From: Streptomyces griseiscabiei
Lineage (GTDB): Bacteria > Actinomycetota > Actinomycetes > Streptomycetales > Streptomycetaceae
Direction of reading: 5' to 3'
Assembly: GCF_020010925.1 (NCBI RefSeq)
Contig: NZ_JAGJBZ010000002.1
Span: forward strand, 3,348,001-3,412,000
Length of the DNA: 64,000 nt
The translations under genes were made by a program, and so were the position numbers. Under the pieces are notes generated by a model that had not been told where the DNA came from, did not search any database, and worked only from the letters and a program-made list of their open reading frames with translations. The stretch's first letter is position 1, and the number at the start of each line of letters is the position of its first letter. Below, one piece after another: positions 55,357-63,632 of this stretch.

Positions 55357-57273
55357 TCAGTCCGCTTCGAGTGCGCCCAGGAGAAGGGTGATGACGCGGG
55401 TGGCGGCGGACCATCGCTCCGGGGTGAGTTCGGGAAAGTGCTCGGCGACGGAGGGCGGGACGGGGGAGTCCTCGATCCGCGCCGCCACGTCGGAGACCAG
55501 GATGTCGGTGCCGGCGATCCTCAGCCCTGCCCTCTCCCGCTCAGGGGCGTACGGGGGCCCCGGCACCGTGCCGTACTCCAGGTGCTCGACGCAGGCGAGA
55601 TTGTCGGGGGTCTCCGAACCGGCCGTCAGGAGTGCCTTCCGGAAGCCGGTGGTGACGTCGGCGGGGGCCGAGGTGCCCCTGGCTCCCAGCAGCATCCGGA
55701 CCAGATCCTGGGCGGCTCCGGTCGCGCGTACGGAGTCGTCCGTGTGGAAGACGCAGTGCCGCAGCATCCAGTGGGAGAGCCGCGCACCGGAGAAGTCGGC
55801 CGGGCCGTGGAAGGAGGCGCGCCCCTCCCGCGTGTGGGGCAGGCTGAACGACACCTCGCCGAACGAGGCGCCCGCGAACGACGTCCTGCCGTGGAACTGC
55901 GTACCAGTGAAGTCCCCGTGAGCCAGCCGGCATCCGCTCGCGTCGAAGTCGACCAGTGTGGCTCCGGAGAGCCGTAGACGTATGTCCTCCCAGAAGGGCC
56001 GGTCGGCGGCGGGGCGCGTACGGTCGGCGAGCAGCCGCTGAGCGTCCCGCCGGGTTCGTGCTTCGCCGAACTGGGAGGGGGTGAGCGCGAAGACGTCGGA
56101 GGTGACGTCGAAAGCGGGCGGCGTCCGCAGATACGCGCAGACGTGGTCCACCACACGCTGCCTGAACCGGGGGTCGGTGTCCCCGAGTTCGCCGAGGATG
56201 CGCAGTCCCGTGAGACGGACCTCGGGGTCGGCGTCGGCGAGATGGCGGTGGTACGGAGCGACGGACTCGTCGGGGATCAGGTGCCTGTGGCTCGCCTTCT
56301 CGGCCTCCGGCGCTGCCGAGGTCCAGCCGAGGGGCCAGACCTGTTCCTCGGCATGGGTGGTTCCGGAGAGCCTGGCGCCGGTGAGGTCGACCGTAGGCTG
56401 CACAAGATGGACCCGTCCACCGAAGACGGCCCGCTGGAACAGCGCCGCACCGCCGAAGCGCGCCTTCCAGAACCAGGCGGCCCTCTCGAACCGGACGTCA
56501 GCGAACGACACCCGGCCGCTGAACCGTGCCCCGTCGCCGCCCTCCTCCCAGCTCTGGTAGTCCTCCTCCAGCACGGCCAGGGGCCAGAGCGGGTCGTCCT
56601 CGCCGCGCTCGTCCCAGGCGACGGGACGCCATGTCTCGACCTCCTCCCACGCCGCCTCGTCCTCGGGCAGCGCCTCCTCGCCCCGGCCGAACCAGGCCGT
56701 CCCCTGGAAGCGGGCGCCCGTGAAGTCGGCGCCCGCCCGGAACCTCGTACGCCCGAACACAGCCGTGTCACCGAACCGGACACCCGTGAAGCACGCGTCG
56801 CCCTCGAAGACCGCCCTCTCGAACAGGGCTTCCCCGGCGAAGCGAGCGCCGTCGAACACACCCGCGCCACGGAAGTGGGCGTCCGCGCAGCGGACCCGCC
56901 CGAAACGACAGCCGCTGAAGTCGACGTCCGGCAGTACCGCGCCGGTGAGGTCGATGTCGAGGTCGATTGTTGGGGCCTCGTCCGTGACCGGACGTCGGCG
57001 TGCCAGGTTGGCGAGCAACGCAGCGGCCGCATCGGCCGCGGCCGTGGGCGATGCAGCCGCTGCCTCCGCCCCCAGGCCGACGGAACTGCCGCCACATCTC
57101 CCGACCGCGCCCCGCAGGTAGCGGCACACGACGTCGGCCACGGGGCGCCGCTGCGCGGGATGCTCCTGGGCCAGTACCTCCAACTCCCGCAACGCGGCGC
57201 GGTGTGCGTCGATGTCCGGCCCGGCCAAGCGCTCGGCGGCAGACTGACACACCTCGGAGACGTCCGCCCGCAT
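55357..57273 (-). CDS. large pentapeptide-repeat protein
   Basis: A 638-residue protein. After a helical N-terminal region (about 1-100) come two blocks of pentapeptide repeats (A(D/N/R)(L/F)xx): about 112-320 (DFSGCRFGRVRCADAHFRGAGVFDGARF and on) and about 470-560 (DFDASGCRLAHGDFTGTQFHGRTSFAGASF), separated by a helical, armadillo-like segment (RHLADADPEVRLTGLRILGELGD). GGGAG precedes the ATG at 57273. Pentapeptide repeats fold as a right-handed quadrilateral helix; some mimic DNA, but no such role can be assigned here. Confidence 0.85.
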   Translation of the reverse strand: MRADVSEVCQSAAERLAGPDIDAHRAALRELEVLAQEHPAQRRPVADVVCRYLRGAVGRCGGSSVGLGAEAAAASPTAAADAAAALLANLARRRPVTDEAPTIDLDIDLTGAVLPDVDFSGCRFGRVRCADAHFRGAGVFDGARFAGEALFERAVFEGDACFTGVRFGDTAVFGRTRFRAGADFTGARFQGTAWFGRGEEALPEDEAAWEEVETWRPVAWDERGEDDPLWPLAVLEEDYQSWEEGGDGARFSGRVSFADVRFERAAWFWKARFGGAALFQRAVFGGRVHLVQPTVDLTGARLSGTTHAEEQVWPLGWTSAAPEAEKASHRHLIPDESVAPYHRHLADADPEVRLTGLRILGELGDTDPRFRQRVVDHVCAYLRTPPAFDVTSDVFALTPSQFGEARTRRDAQRLLADRTRPAADRPFWEDIRLRLSGATLVDFDASGCRLAHGDFTGTQFHGRTSFAGASFGEVSFSLPHTREGRASFHGPADFSGARLSHWMLRHCVFHTDDSVRATGAAQDLVRMLLGARGTSAPADVTTGFRKALLTAGSETPDNLACVEHLEYGTVPGPPYAPERERAGLRIAGTDILVSDVAARIEDSPVPPSVAEHFPELTPERWSAATRVITLLLGALEAD

Positions 57274-57391
57274 GCTCGTTGTCTCCCGGTCTCGCTGTTT
57301 CCCTGTCACGGAACAAACAGAACACGAAAGCCGGTCGTCGGCGGACATATTGAGGTGCGTGATCCAGGTGCGTATCCCTACCCTCGGCTCC

Positions 57392-57979
57392 ATGCACCAG
57401 GAATCCGCCCTGCTCAACGTCATCGATGTCGAAGCCACCTGCTGGGACGGGCAGCCGCCGCCCGGCTCGGTGAACGAGATCATCGAGATCGGTCTGACGG
57501 TCGTGGACGTGACGGCACGGCGCCGAGCCTCCCGCCACCGTGTCCTGGTACGCCCCGCGCGGTCGGCGGTGAGCGACTTCTGCACCGAACTGACCGGACT
57601 GACACAGGCGGAGGTGGAGCGGGGCGTCACGTTCGCGGAGGCGTGCCGGATCCTGGTCGAGGAGTACGGGGCGGGCGAGCGCCCCTGGGCGAGCTGGGGC
57701 GAGTACGACCGCCGGCAGTTCGCCCGGCAGAGCCAGGCCGACGGAGTGGCCTACCCCTTCGGCTATCCGACGGAGCGCACCCACACCAACGCCAAGGGTG
57801 TGTTCGCCGAGTCCTACGGGCTGCGCAGGAAACCCGGCATGGACCACGCCTTGCAGATCGCCGGACTGCCGCTCGAAGGACGCCATCACCGAGGCGAGGA
57901 CGACGCGTGGAACATCGCCGCCCTCGTCCTGGACCTGGTGGACCGCGGGGACTGGCCCGCCACGCCCGCGACCGCCTAG
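57392..57979 (+). CDS. DEDDh 3'-5' exonuclease (ERI1/KapD-like)
   Basis: A 195-residue exonuclease of the DEDDh family. The first catalytic motif is NVIDVEATCWDG (D11, E13), then EIIEIGLTVVDV, WASWGEYDRRQF (ExoII Asp) and HHRGEDDAWNIAAL, with the final His and Asp. It resembles the ERI1/KapD group that trims RNA or DNA 3' ends. The ATG lacks a clear ribosome-binding site, so a leaderless transcript or an upstream start is possible. It is divergent from the pentapeptide-repeat gene. Confidence 0.88.
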   Translation: MHQESALLNVIDVEATCWDGQPPPGSVNEIIEIGLTVVDVTARRRASRHRVLVRPARSAVSDFCTELTGLTQAEVERGVTFAEACRILVEEYGAGERPWASWGEYDRRQFARQSQADGVAYPFGYPTERTHTNAKGVFAESYGLRRKPGMDHALQIAGLPLEGRHHRGEDDAWNIAALVLDLVDRGDWPATPATA

Positions 57980-58060
57980 AGGTTGTGGCGCGCCCGAGGA
58001 GTCGGCGACCATGGAACAGGTCGGCCTGACACGGCCGTCGGCATCCGGCCGGAGGAGATC

Positions 58061-58255
58061 ATGATGCGCGCTGTTGCTCGGCTGTCCGCCGGTCTGCTGG
58101 CCGCCGTCGCACTCACCCTGGGTTTCGCGCCCGCCGCCTCCGCGGCCGGGCCCGGCCGCACCGCCCCCACCGAGCCGCAGCCATGGGAGGCATCCCGTCT
58201 CCCGGCCGGTGCGGGGGAGTTCACCGCCCAGTGCGCCGGCGGCTGCCCCCAATAG
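58061..58255 (+). CDS. 64-residue small secreted peptide
   Basis: A 64-residue precursor with a Sec signal peptide (MMRAVARLSAGLLAAVALTLGFAP, cleavage near AASAA, about residue 28) and a mature peptide of about 36 residues ending in EFTAQCAGGCPQ. GGAGGAG precedes two adjacent ATGs. The two closely spaced cysteines at the very end could form a small disulfide loop. Function unknown. Confidence 0.55.
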   Translation: MMRAVARLSAGLLAAVALTLGFAPAASAAGPGRTAPTEPQPWEASRLPAGAGEFTAQCAGGCPQ

Positions 58256-58300
58256 CGCCGCCCCAAGCTGCTGCACGGCTCCATGAGTGCAGGTCGGCAC

Positions 58301-58333
58301 GTGGGCCGGGGCGCCTGTGGCATCCCGGCCCAC
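58301..58333. terminator. hairpin between the small-peptide gene and metE
   Basis: GTGGGCCGGG (58301-58310) pairs perfectly with CCCGGCCCAC (58324-58333) around a 13-nt loop, between the two convergent genes. Confidence 0.7.
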
Positions 58334-58362
58334 TGGGGACTACGGCTCCGACCGCCCCCGGG

Positions 58363-60681
58363 TCAGGTGGCCGGCAGTTCGTCCCGGAGCGTGCGCGCGG
58401 CGGTGACCAGGTTCTCCAGGGAGGCGCGGGTCTCGGGCCAGTCGCGGGTCTTGAGGCCGCAGTCGGGGTTGACCCACAGACGTTCGGCGGGGATGGCCTT
58501 CAGCCCGGTGCGCAGCAGGTCGGCGGCCTCCTCGGCGCTCGGGACGCGCGGGGAGTGGATGTCGTACACACCGGGTCCGGCCTCCCGGGGATAGCCGTGG
58601 GCGGCGAGTTCACGGGCGACCTGCATGTGCGAGCGGGCGGCCTCCAGACTGATGACGTCGGCGTCGAGGTCGTCGATGGCCTGGACGATGTCGCCGAACT
58701 CGGCGTAGCACATGTGCGTGTGGATCTGGGTGTCAGGCCGCACTCCTGCGGTGGTGAGCCGGAACGCCTCCGTGGCCCACGCGAGATAGGCCGGGCGGTC
58801 GGCGGCGCGCAGCGGGAGCGTCTCCCGCAGCGCGGGCTCGTCGACCTGGATCACCGAACTCCCGGCCGCCTCAAGGTCGTTCACCTCGTCGCGCAGGGCG
58901 AGAGCGACCTGGCGGGCGGTGTCGCCGAGGGGCTGGTCGTCGCGGACGAAGGACCAGGCGAGCATGGTGACCGGCCCGGTGAGCATGCCCTTGACCGGGC
59001 GTGCGGTGAGGGACTGGGCGTAGGTCGTCCAGCGGACCGTCATCGGTTCGGGGCGGGAGATGTCGCCGGCCAGGATCGGCGGGCGGACGTAGCGGGTGCC
59101 GTAGGACTGGACCCAGCCGTGCCGCGTGGCCAGGTACCCCGTCAACCGCTCGGCGAAGTACTGGACCATGTCGTTGCGTTCGGCCTCGCCGTGCACCAGG
59201 ACGTCCAGCCCGGCCTTCTCCTGGAAGGAGATCACCTCCTGGATCTCCGCCCTTACACGCTCCTCGTATCCGGCGGTGTCGATCCGTCCGGCGCGCAGAT
59301 CCGCCCGCGCGACCCGCAGTTCGCCGGTCTGCGGGAACGATCCGATGGTCGTGGTCGGCAGCAACGGCAGCCCGAGATGGGCGCGCTGTGCGACGGCGCG
59401 TTCGGCGTACGGCTGGGAGCGGCGGATGTCCGCGCCGGTGACCGCCCGGGCACGGTCGCGTACGGCCGGGTCGCGGGTGATCGGTGACCTCGCGCGGGAG
59501 GCCAGGTCGGCGCGGTTGGCGGCGAGTTCGGCGGCGATGGAGTCGGTGCCCCGGCCGAGGCCCTGGGCGAGGGTGACGATCTCCGCTGTCTTCTGCCGGG
59601 CGAAGGCCAGCCAGCGCAGCACCTGCGGCTCGATGTCCCGCTCCACCGCCGCGTCGAGCGGCACATGGAGCAGGGAGCAGGAGGCGGAGACATCGACCCG
59701 GTCGGCCAGGCCCAGCAGGGTGCCGAGGGTGGACAGCGACTTCGACAGGTCGTTGATCCAGATGTTGCGGCCGTCGACGACACCGGCCACCAGCCGCTTG
59801 CCCGGCAGTCCGCCGACGGCGGCCAGGGCGTCGAGGTGGGCGGCGGCACCGTCGGTGAAGTCCAGGGCGAGCCCCTCGACAGGAGCCTTGGCCAGGACCG
59901 GAAGGGCGTCGCCGAGCCGGTCGAAGTAGGAGGCGATCAGCAGCTTCGGCCGGTCGGTGAGCGCGCCGAGCTCGCGGTAGGCGCGGGCGGCGGCGTTCAG
60001 TTCGGCCGGGGTGCGGTCCTGCACGAGGGCGGGCTCGTCCAGCTGTACCCACTCGGCGCCGGCCGCGCGCAGATCGGAGAGGATCTCGGCGTACACCGGC
60101 AGCAGCCGGTCCAGAAGGGTGAGCGGCTCGAAGTCGGCGGCCACCCCGGGCGCGGGCTTGGCGAGGAGCAGATAGGTGACGGGGCCGACCAGGACCGGCC
60201 GCGCGGTCAGGCCGAGAGCGAGGGCCTCCTTCAGTTCCGCGACCGGCTTGCCGGAGTTCGCGGTGAAGACGGTGCCGGGACCCAGCTCGGGCACCAGATA
60301 GTGGTAGTTGGTGTCGAACCACTTCGTCATCTCCAGCGGCGCCACGTCCCGGGTGCCGCGGGCCATCGCGAAGTAGCCGGCCAGTGCGTCCGCCTCGACG
60401 GCGGAGCGGTGCCGCTCGGGGATCGCGCCCACCATGACGGTGGTGTCGAGCACATGGTCGTAGTACGAGAAGTCGCCGGTGGGCACCTCGTGGATGCCGG
60501 CGTCGGCGAGCTGCCGCCAGGCGGCGGCACGGAGACCGGTGGCGGTGGAGCGGAGGGCGTCGGCGGTGACGCGGCCCTTCCAGTAGCCCTCGATCGCCTT
60601 CTTCAGTTCCCGGTCCGGGCCCTGGCGGGGGTAGCCGTACACGGTGGCCCGTGCTGCCGCGGCTGCGGTCCTGCTGGTCAC
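58363..60681 (-). CDS. metE: cobalamin-independent methionine synthase
   Basis: A 772-residue 5-methyltetrahydropteroyltriglutamate-homocysteine methyltransferase, which makes methionine without B12. Both barrels are present. Zinc ligands are in HTHMCYAEFGD (His and Cys) and NPDCGLKTR (Cys); homocysteine/folate regions include PTTTIGSFPQTGELR, GLDVLVHGEAERNDMVQYF and GPVTMLAWSFVRDDQP. AAGGAG precedes the GTG start. A cobalamin riboswitch lies in its leader (60861-61075), which is the known way of shutting metE off when B12 allows MetH to work. Confidence 0.97.
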   Translation of the reverse strand: MTSRTAAAAARATVYGYPRQGPDRELKKAIEGYWKGRVTADALRSTATGLRAAAWRQLADAGIHEVPTGDFSYYDHVLDTTVMVGAIPERHRSAVEADALAGYFAMARGTRDVAPLEMTKWFDTNYHYLVPELGPGTVFTANSGKPVAELKEALALGLTARPVLVGPVTYLLLAKPAPGVAADFEPLTLLDRLLPVYAEILSDLRAAGAEWVQLDEPALVQDRTPAELNAAARAYRELGALTDRPKLLIASYFDRLGDALPVLAKAPVEGLALDFTDGAAAHLDALAAVGGLPGKRLVAGVVDGRNIWINDLSKSLSTLGTLLGLADRVDVSASCSLLHVPLDAAVERDIEPQVLRWLAFARQKTAEIVTLAQGLGRGTDSIAAELAANRADLASRARSPITRDPAVRDRARAVTGADIRRSQPYAERAVAQRAHLGLPLLPTTTIGSFPQTGELRVARADLRAGRIDTAGYEERVRAEIQEVISFQEKAGLDVLVHGEAERNDMVQYFAERLTGYLATRHGWVQSYGTRYVRPPILAGDISRPEPMTVRWTTYAQSLTARPVKGMLTGPVTMLAWSFVRDDQPLGDTARQVALALRDEVNDLEAAGSSVIQVDEPALRETLPLRAADRPAYLAWATEAFRLTTAGVRPDTQIHTHMCYAEFGDIVQAIDDLDADVISLEAARSHMQVARELAAHGYPREAGPGVYDIHSPRVPSAEEAADLLRTGLKAIPAERLWVNPDCGLKTRDWPETRASLENLVTAARTLRDELPAT

Positions 60682-60860
60682 GGAGATCTCCTTCGCGAGA
60701 CGATTCCCTGAGATCCCGGAGACGGGACGAGAGCGCGAAGGGATGACGAACCGGACGGCGACGCCCCCGCGCGACAACGGCACGGTCGTTCCGTCTGGTA
60801 TGTACGCCGACCCGCCCACGAGGTCACCGGGGTATCCGCGCACGGAGTGGTCCGCGCACG

Positions 60861-61075
60861 GGCAGTTGGCAGGTCTTCGGACTCGCGGGCACGCCCTCCG
60901 GTCTCCCGGTGGACACCTACTGGCCGTCGCTTCCCAGGTCCGGTACGTCGGACCCAGTGCGTATGACGGCGGTCGCTCCCACTCACCGCTGCGGGGCAGT
61001 CCCGGATTCCCACCGGGTTCCCTCTTGCGACACCCCGCCTGGCGGACGGGGCGAACCAGCTGCTGCGGCCACCAT
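60861..61075 (-). ncRNA. cobalamin riboswitch of metE
   Basis: On the minus strand the leader contains the conserved cobalamin aptamer core (GGGAACCCGGTG, AATCCGGGACTG, CCCGCAGCGGTGA) and the B12 box GAAGACCTGCC (60878-60868), in the correct order, about 180 nt before the metE start. It should turn metE off when adenosyl- or methylcobalamin is abundant. Outer boundaries are approximate. Confidence 0.9.
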
Positions 61076-61177
61076 ACGGGGTGTCGGCACCGAAATGCCC
61101 GACGGTCAGCTCCATTTGCGGACCCTCCGCGCGGTCCGCCGGCACCGGGACGGCCGGGGCGAGCCGGGCAGGGCCCC

Positions 61178-61360
61178 GGTGCGTACGGCGATATTGATAG
61201 CCTCATCGGGCCAGCCGAGCCACATCCGAGGCCAGGGAATCCGGTGCGAATCCGGAACTGACGCGCAGCGGTGAGGGGGACGGGCGGGGCACGCACGCCA
61301 CTGGGAGACCGGGAAGGCGCCCCGACCGGACGAACCCGAGTCCGAAGACCTGCTGGCACC
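61178..61360 (+). ncRNA. cobalamin riboswitch of the ferredoxin-like gene
   Basis: On the plus strand: GGGAATCCGGTG, GAATCCGGAACTG, CGCGCAGCGGTGA and the B12 box GAAGACCTGCTGGCACC follow each other as in the aptamer. GGTGC (61178-61182) and GCACC (61356-61360) can pair as P1. It precedes the gene at 61577; the 216-nt segment after it holds GTCACC/GGTGAC and GGGAATTCCC inverted repeats that may form the expression platform. Confidence 0.88.
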
Positions 61361-61576
61361 TCCGTGCCCCCGCGCGGAGGGACGTCCGCAGGCCAGGCTC
61401 CGCGAACGAGCCCCGACCCCCGAGGCACGCCCGTGTTCCGTACCTTCGCCCCCTCTCCGCCGCCGGTCACCCGGCCACCCTCGGCCACCCCGGTGACAAG
61501 ACCACGATCAGGTCCGGTCCTGATCCTGCCTCACCCGGTCCGCGAGGGAATTCCCGCGAGAGGAGCCTGACGAGCG

Positions 61577-61993
61577 ATGCCGCCACGCCCACCTCGACCT
61601 GAGGAACGACGTACCGAGCACGCCCCCGCCGCACCGGCGCCCAGCCGCGTCGTCGTCTGCCGGGACTGCTGCTGCGGAACCCCGAAGGTGCCCGGAGTCG
61701 ATCACGACCAGCAGGTCGCGCACCTGACCGAGAACATCCCCGTGCGCGTCTCGGACTGCCTCGACGTCTGCGAACACGCCAACGTGGTCGTCGTCCAGCC
61801 CTCCGCCACCGCACGGGCGGCCGGTGCCCGCCCGGTCTGGCTGGGCCTCGTCAACGACACCGACGCCACCGAGGACATCGTCGCCTGGGTACGGGCCGGC
61901 GGCCCCGGTGTCGCCCCCTGCCCCGACATCCTCGACCTCTATGTGTTCACCCCGCCCAGAGCGGCAGGCGGTCGGCCTTCGCGGGAGTCGTAG
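61577..61993 (+). CDS. thioredoxin-like (2Fe-2S) ferredoxin-domain protein under B12 control
   Basis: A 138-residue protein with a thioredoxin-like 2Fe-2S fold: the cysteine-rich VVVCRDCCCGTPK, then RVSDCLDVCEHANVVVVQPS with the C-x3-C pair and WLGLVNDTD. Such small ferredoxins occur next to cobalamin-biosynthesis genes in actinobacteria, where they could supply electrons for corrin ring reduction, but no cob gene is in the window. A cobalamin riboswitch upstream supports that link. Its product is a ferredoxin-like protein; the partner is unknown. Confidence 0.82.
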   Translation: MPPRPPRPEERRTEHAPAAPAPSRVVVCRDCCCGTPKVPGVDHDQQVAHLTENIPVRVSDCLDVCEHANVVVVQPSATARAAGARPVWLGLVNDTDATEDIVAWVRAGGPGVAPCPDILDLYVFTPPRAAGGRPSRES

Positions 61994-62000
61994 GCCCGGT

Positions 62001-62026
62001 GGCCGCACCCGACCTCGGGTGCGGCC
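62001..62026 (+). terminator. hairpin after the ferredoxin-like gene
   Basis: GGCCGCACCCG (62001-62011) pairs perfectly with CGGGTGCGGCC (62016-62026) around a 4-nt loop, 7 nt after the stop codon. From here to the next gene nothing else is seen apart from the GntR promoter (TTGACA at 62196-62201). Confidence 0.85.
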
Positions 62027-62222
62027 CATCGGGGTGAGTTCGTGCCGGAGCCATGAGCGACTCGCGTCCATGACGGGGCGGGTCGACGCCCTCCCGACGC
62101 CGGTTCGCTGAACCGCGCCCTCCGCGCCGACCCCGGCGCCACCTCCGGTCCCTGTGGGCAACTCCGACTCCGCCACGCCCGCTTCCCGGATCTCGTTGAC
62201 AACCGTCCGCGCATCCCTCCAT

Positions 62223-62254
62223 CATCATTCCACTAATCAAGTAGTGGAATGATG
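62223..62254. promoter_or_regulatory. 13-bp perfect inverted repeat overlapping the GntR start codon
   Basis: CATCATTCCACTA and TAGTGGAATGATG are perfect inverted repeats separated by 6 nt (ATCAAG). The right arm includes the first two ATG codons of the GntR gene, and TTGACA lies 21 nt before the left arm. It is a textbook autorepressor operator. Confidence 0.8.
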
Positions 62255-62695
62255 AAGGGGGTGGTCGTGGAGTACCGCATCGACAGGCGGAGCGGCGTCC
62301 CCGCCTTCCAGCAGATCGTGCAGCAGACCAAACAGGCGCTGCGGCTGGGCGTGTTGGTGCCGGGCGACCGGCTGCCGACCGCCAAGGACGTCGCCGAGAC
62401 CAGCGCGGTCAACCCGAACACCGTCCTCAAGGCGTACCGCGAGCTGGAGCGTGAGGACCTGGTCGAACCCCGGCCGGGGCTGGGCACGTTCGTACGCCGC
62501 ACGCTGGCCCGCCCGCAGACCGGCACCGACTCGCCGCTCTACGGGGACCTGCTGACGTGGATGTCGAAGGCGGCCGAGGCGGGGCTGGAGCAGGAGGACG
62601 TGGCCGCGCTGGTCGCGTCGGCGATGGAGAAGCAGTACGGCGCCGCGAACGCGCCGACCACGGGGACCAAGACAACGAGGAGCACAGGTGAGTGA
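62249..62695 (+). CDS. YtrA-subfamily GntR regulator
   Basis: A 148-residue short GntR regulator: winged helix VPAFQQIVQQTKQALRLGVLVPGDRLPTAKDVAETSAVNPNTVLKAYRELEREDLV with a short C-terminal dimerisation tail, the architecture of YtrA-type regulators of ABC exporter operons. ATGs at 62249 and 62252 lie inside an inverted repeat; a GTG at about 62264 just after AAGGGGG is a plausible alternative start. It overlaps the ABC ATPase gene by 8 nt and probably represses the operon until a cell-wall-active compound or other signal relieves it. Confidence 0.9.
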   Translation: MMKGVVVEYRIDRRSGVPAFQQIVQQTKQALRLGVLVPGDRLPTAKDVAETSAVNPNTVLKAYRELEREDLVEPRPGLGTFVRRTLARPQTGTDSPLYGDLLTWMSKAAEAGLEQEDVAALVASAMEKQYGAANAPTTGTKTTRSTGE

Positions 62696-63632
62696 CGGTA
62701 TGTACGCGGGGGAGCCGGCGCTTGAGGCGTACGGCCTGGGGATGCGCTACCGGCGGGGCTGGGCGCTGCGGGACTGTTCCTTCCGGCTTCCGGCCGGCCG
62801 GATCTGCGGGCTGATCGGACCCAACGGGGCGGGCAAGACCACCCTGTTGAGCATCGCGGCCCATGTCCTGCAGCCCACGCACGGTTCGATCAGCCTGTTC
62901 GGGGAGGCGCCCGGCTCCGCGGAGTCCGGCCGGCGTACGGCGTTCCTCGCCCAGGAGAAGCCGCTGTTCCGCCGGTTCACCGTGGCGGAGACCCTGCGGA
63001 TCGGGCGGGAGCTGAACCCGGGCTGGGACCAGCGCGCCGCCGAGGACATCGTCCGCGCGGGCGATGTGCCCTTCGACGCGAAGATCCACACCCTCTCCGG
63101 CGGCCAGCGCACCCGCGTCGCCATCGCCCTCGCCTTCGGCAAGCGGCCCGACCTGCTGCTCCTCGACGAGCCGATGTCGGACCTCGACCCGGTCGTGCGC
63201 CATGAACTCATGGGCACCCTCCTCGCCGAGGCAGCCGGGCGCGGCACCACCGTCCTGATGTCCACCCACGTCCTCGCCGAACTGGAGAACGTGTGCGACT
63301 ACCTCGTCGTGGTCTCCGGCGGCGGAGTGCGCCTCGCCGGTGACGTGGACGAGCTGCTGGCCGTGCACACCCTGGTCACGGGGGTGAAGGAGGGCGACGG
63401 CATGCCCGCCGCCCTCGACCACCACACCCTCGTCGAGTCGCGGACCAGCGGACGCCAGTTCACCGCGCTGATCCGCCCCGAGGGCCCGGTCGCCGGCCCC
63501 TGGGACACGGACACCCCGAGCATGGAGGAACTGCTGCTCGCCTATCTCCGCTCACCCGGGGCGGTGCCCCTGATCACCCCCACCGCCCAGGTCCAGGGTC
63601 AGGCGCACGGCATCGGGACGGTGGCGGCATGA
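62688..63632 (+). CDS. ABC transporter ATP-binding protein
   Basis: A 314-residue ATPase with Walker A GPNGAGKTTL, signature LSGGQRTRVAIALAFG, Walker B LLLLDEPMSDLDP and the switch His STHVLAEL. It has the bacitracin-type/ABC-2 exporter layout. The GTG start overlaps the GntR gene, and its own stop overlaps the permease start by 4 nt, so regulator, ATPase and permease form one operon. Its target is probably a toxic peptide or lipid. Confidence 0.92.
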   Translation: MSDGMYAGEPALEAYGLGMRYRRGWALRDCSFRLPAGRICGLIGPNGAGKTTLLSIAAHVLQPTHGSISLFGEAPGSAESGRRTAFLAQEKPLFRRFTVAETLRIGRELNPGWDQRAAEDIVRAGDVPFDAKIHTLSGGQRTRVAIALAFGKRPDLLLLDEPMSDLDPVVRHELMGTLLAEAAGRGTTVLMSTHVLAELENVCDYLVVVSGGGVRLAGDVDELLAVHTLVTGVKEGDGMPAALDHHTLVESRTSGRQFTALIRPEGPVAGPWDTDTPSMEELLLAYLRSPGAVPLITPTAQVQGQAHGIGTVAA

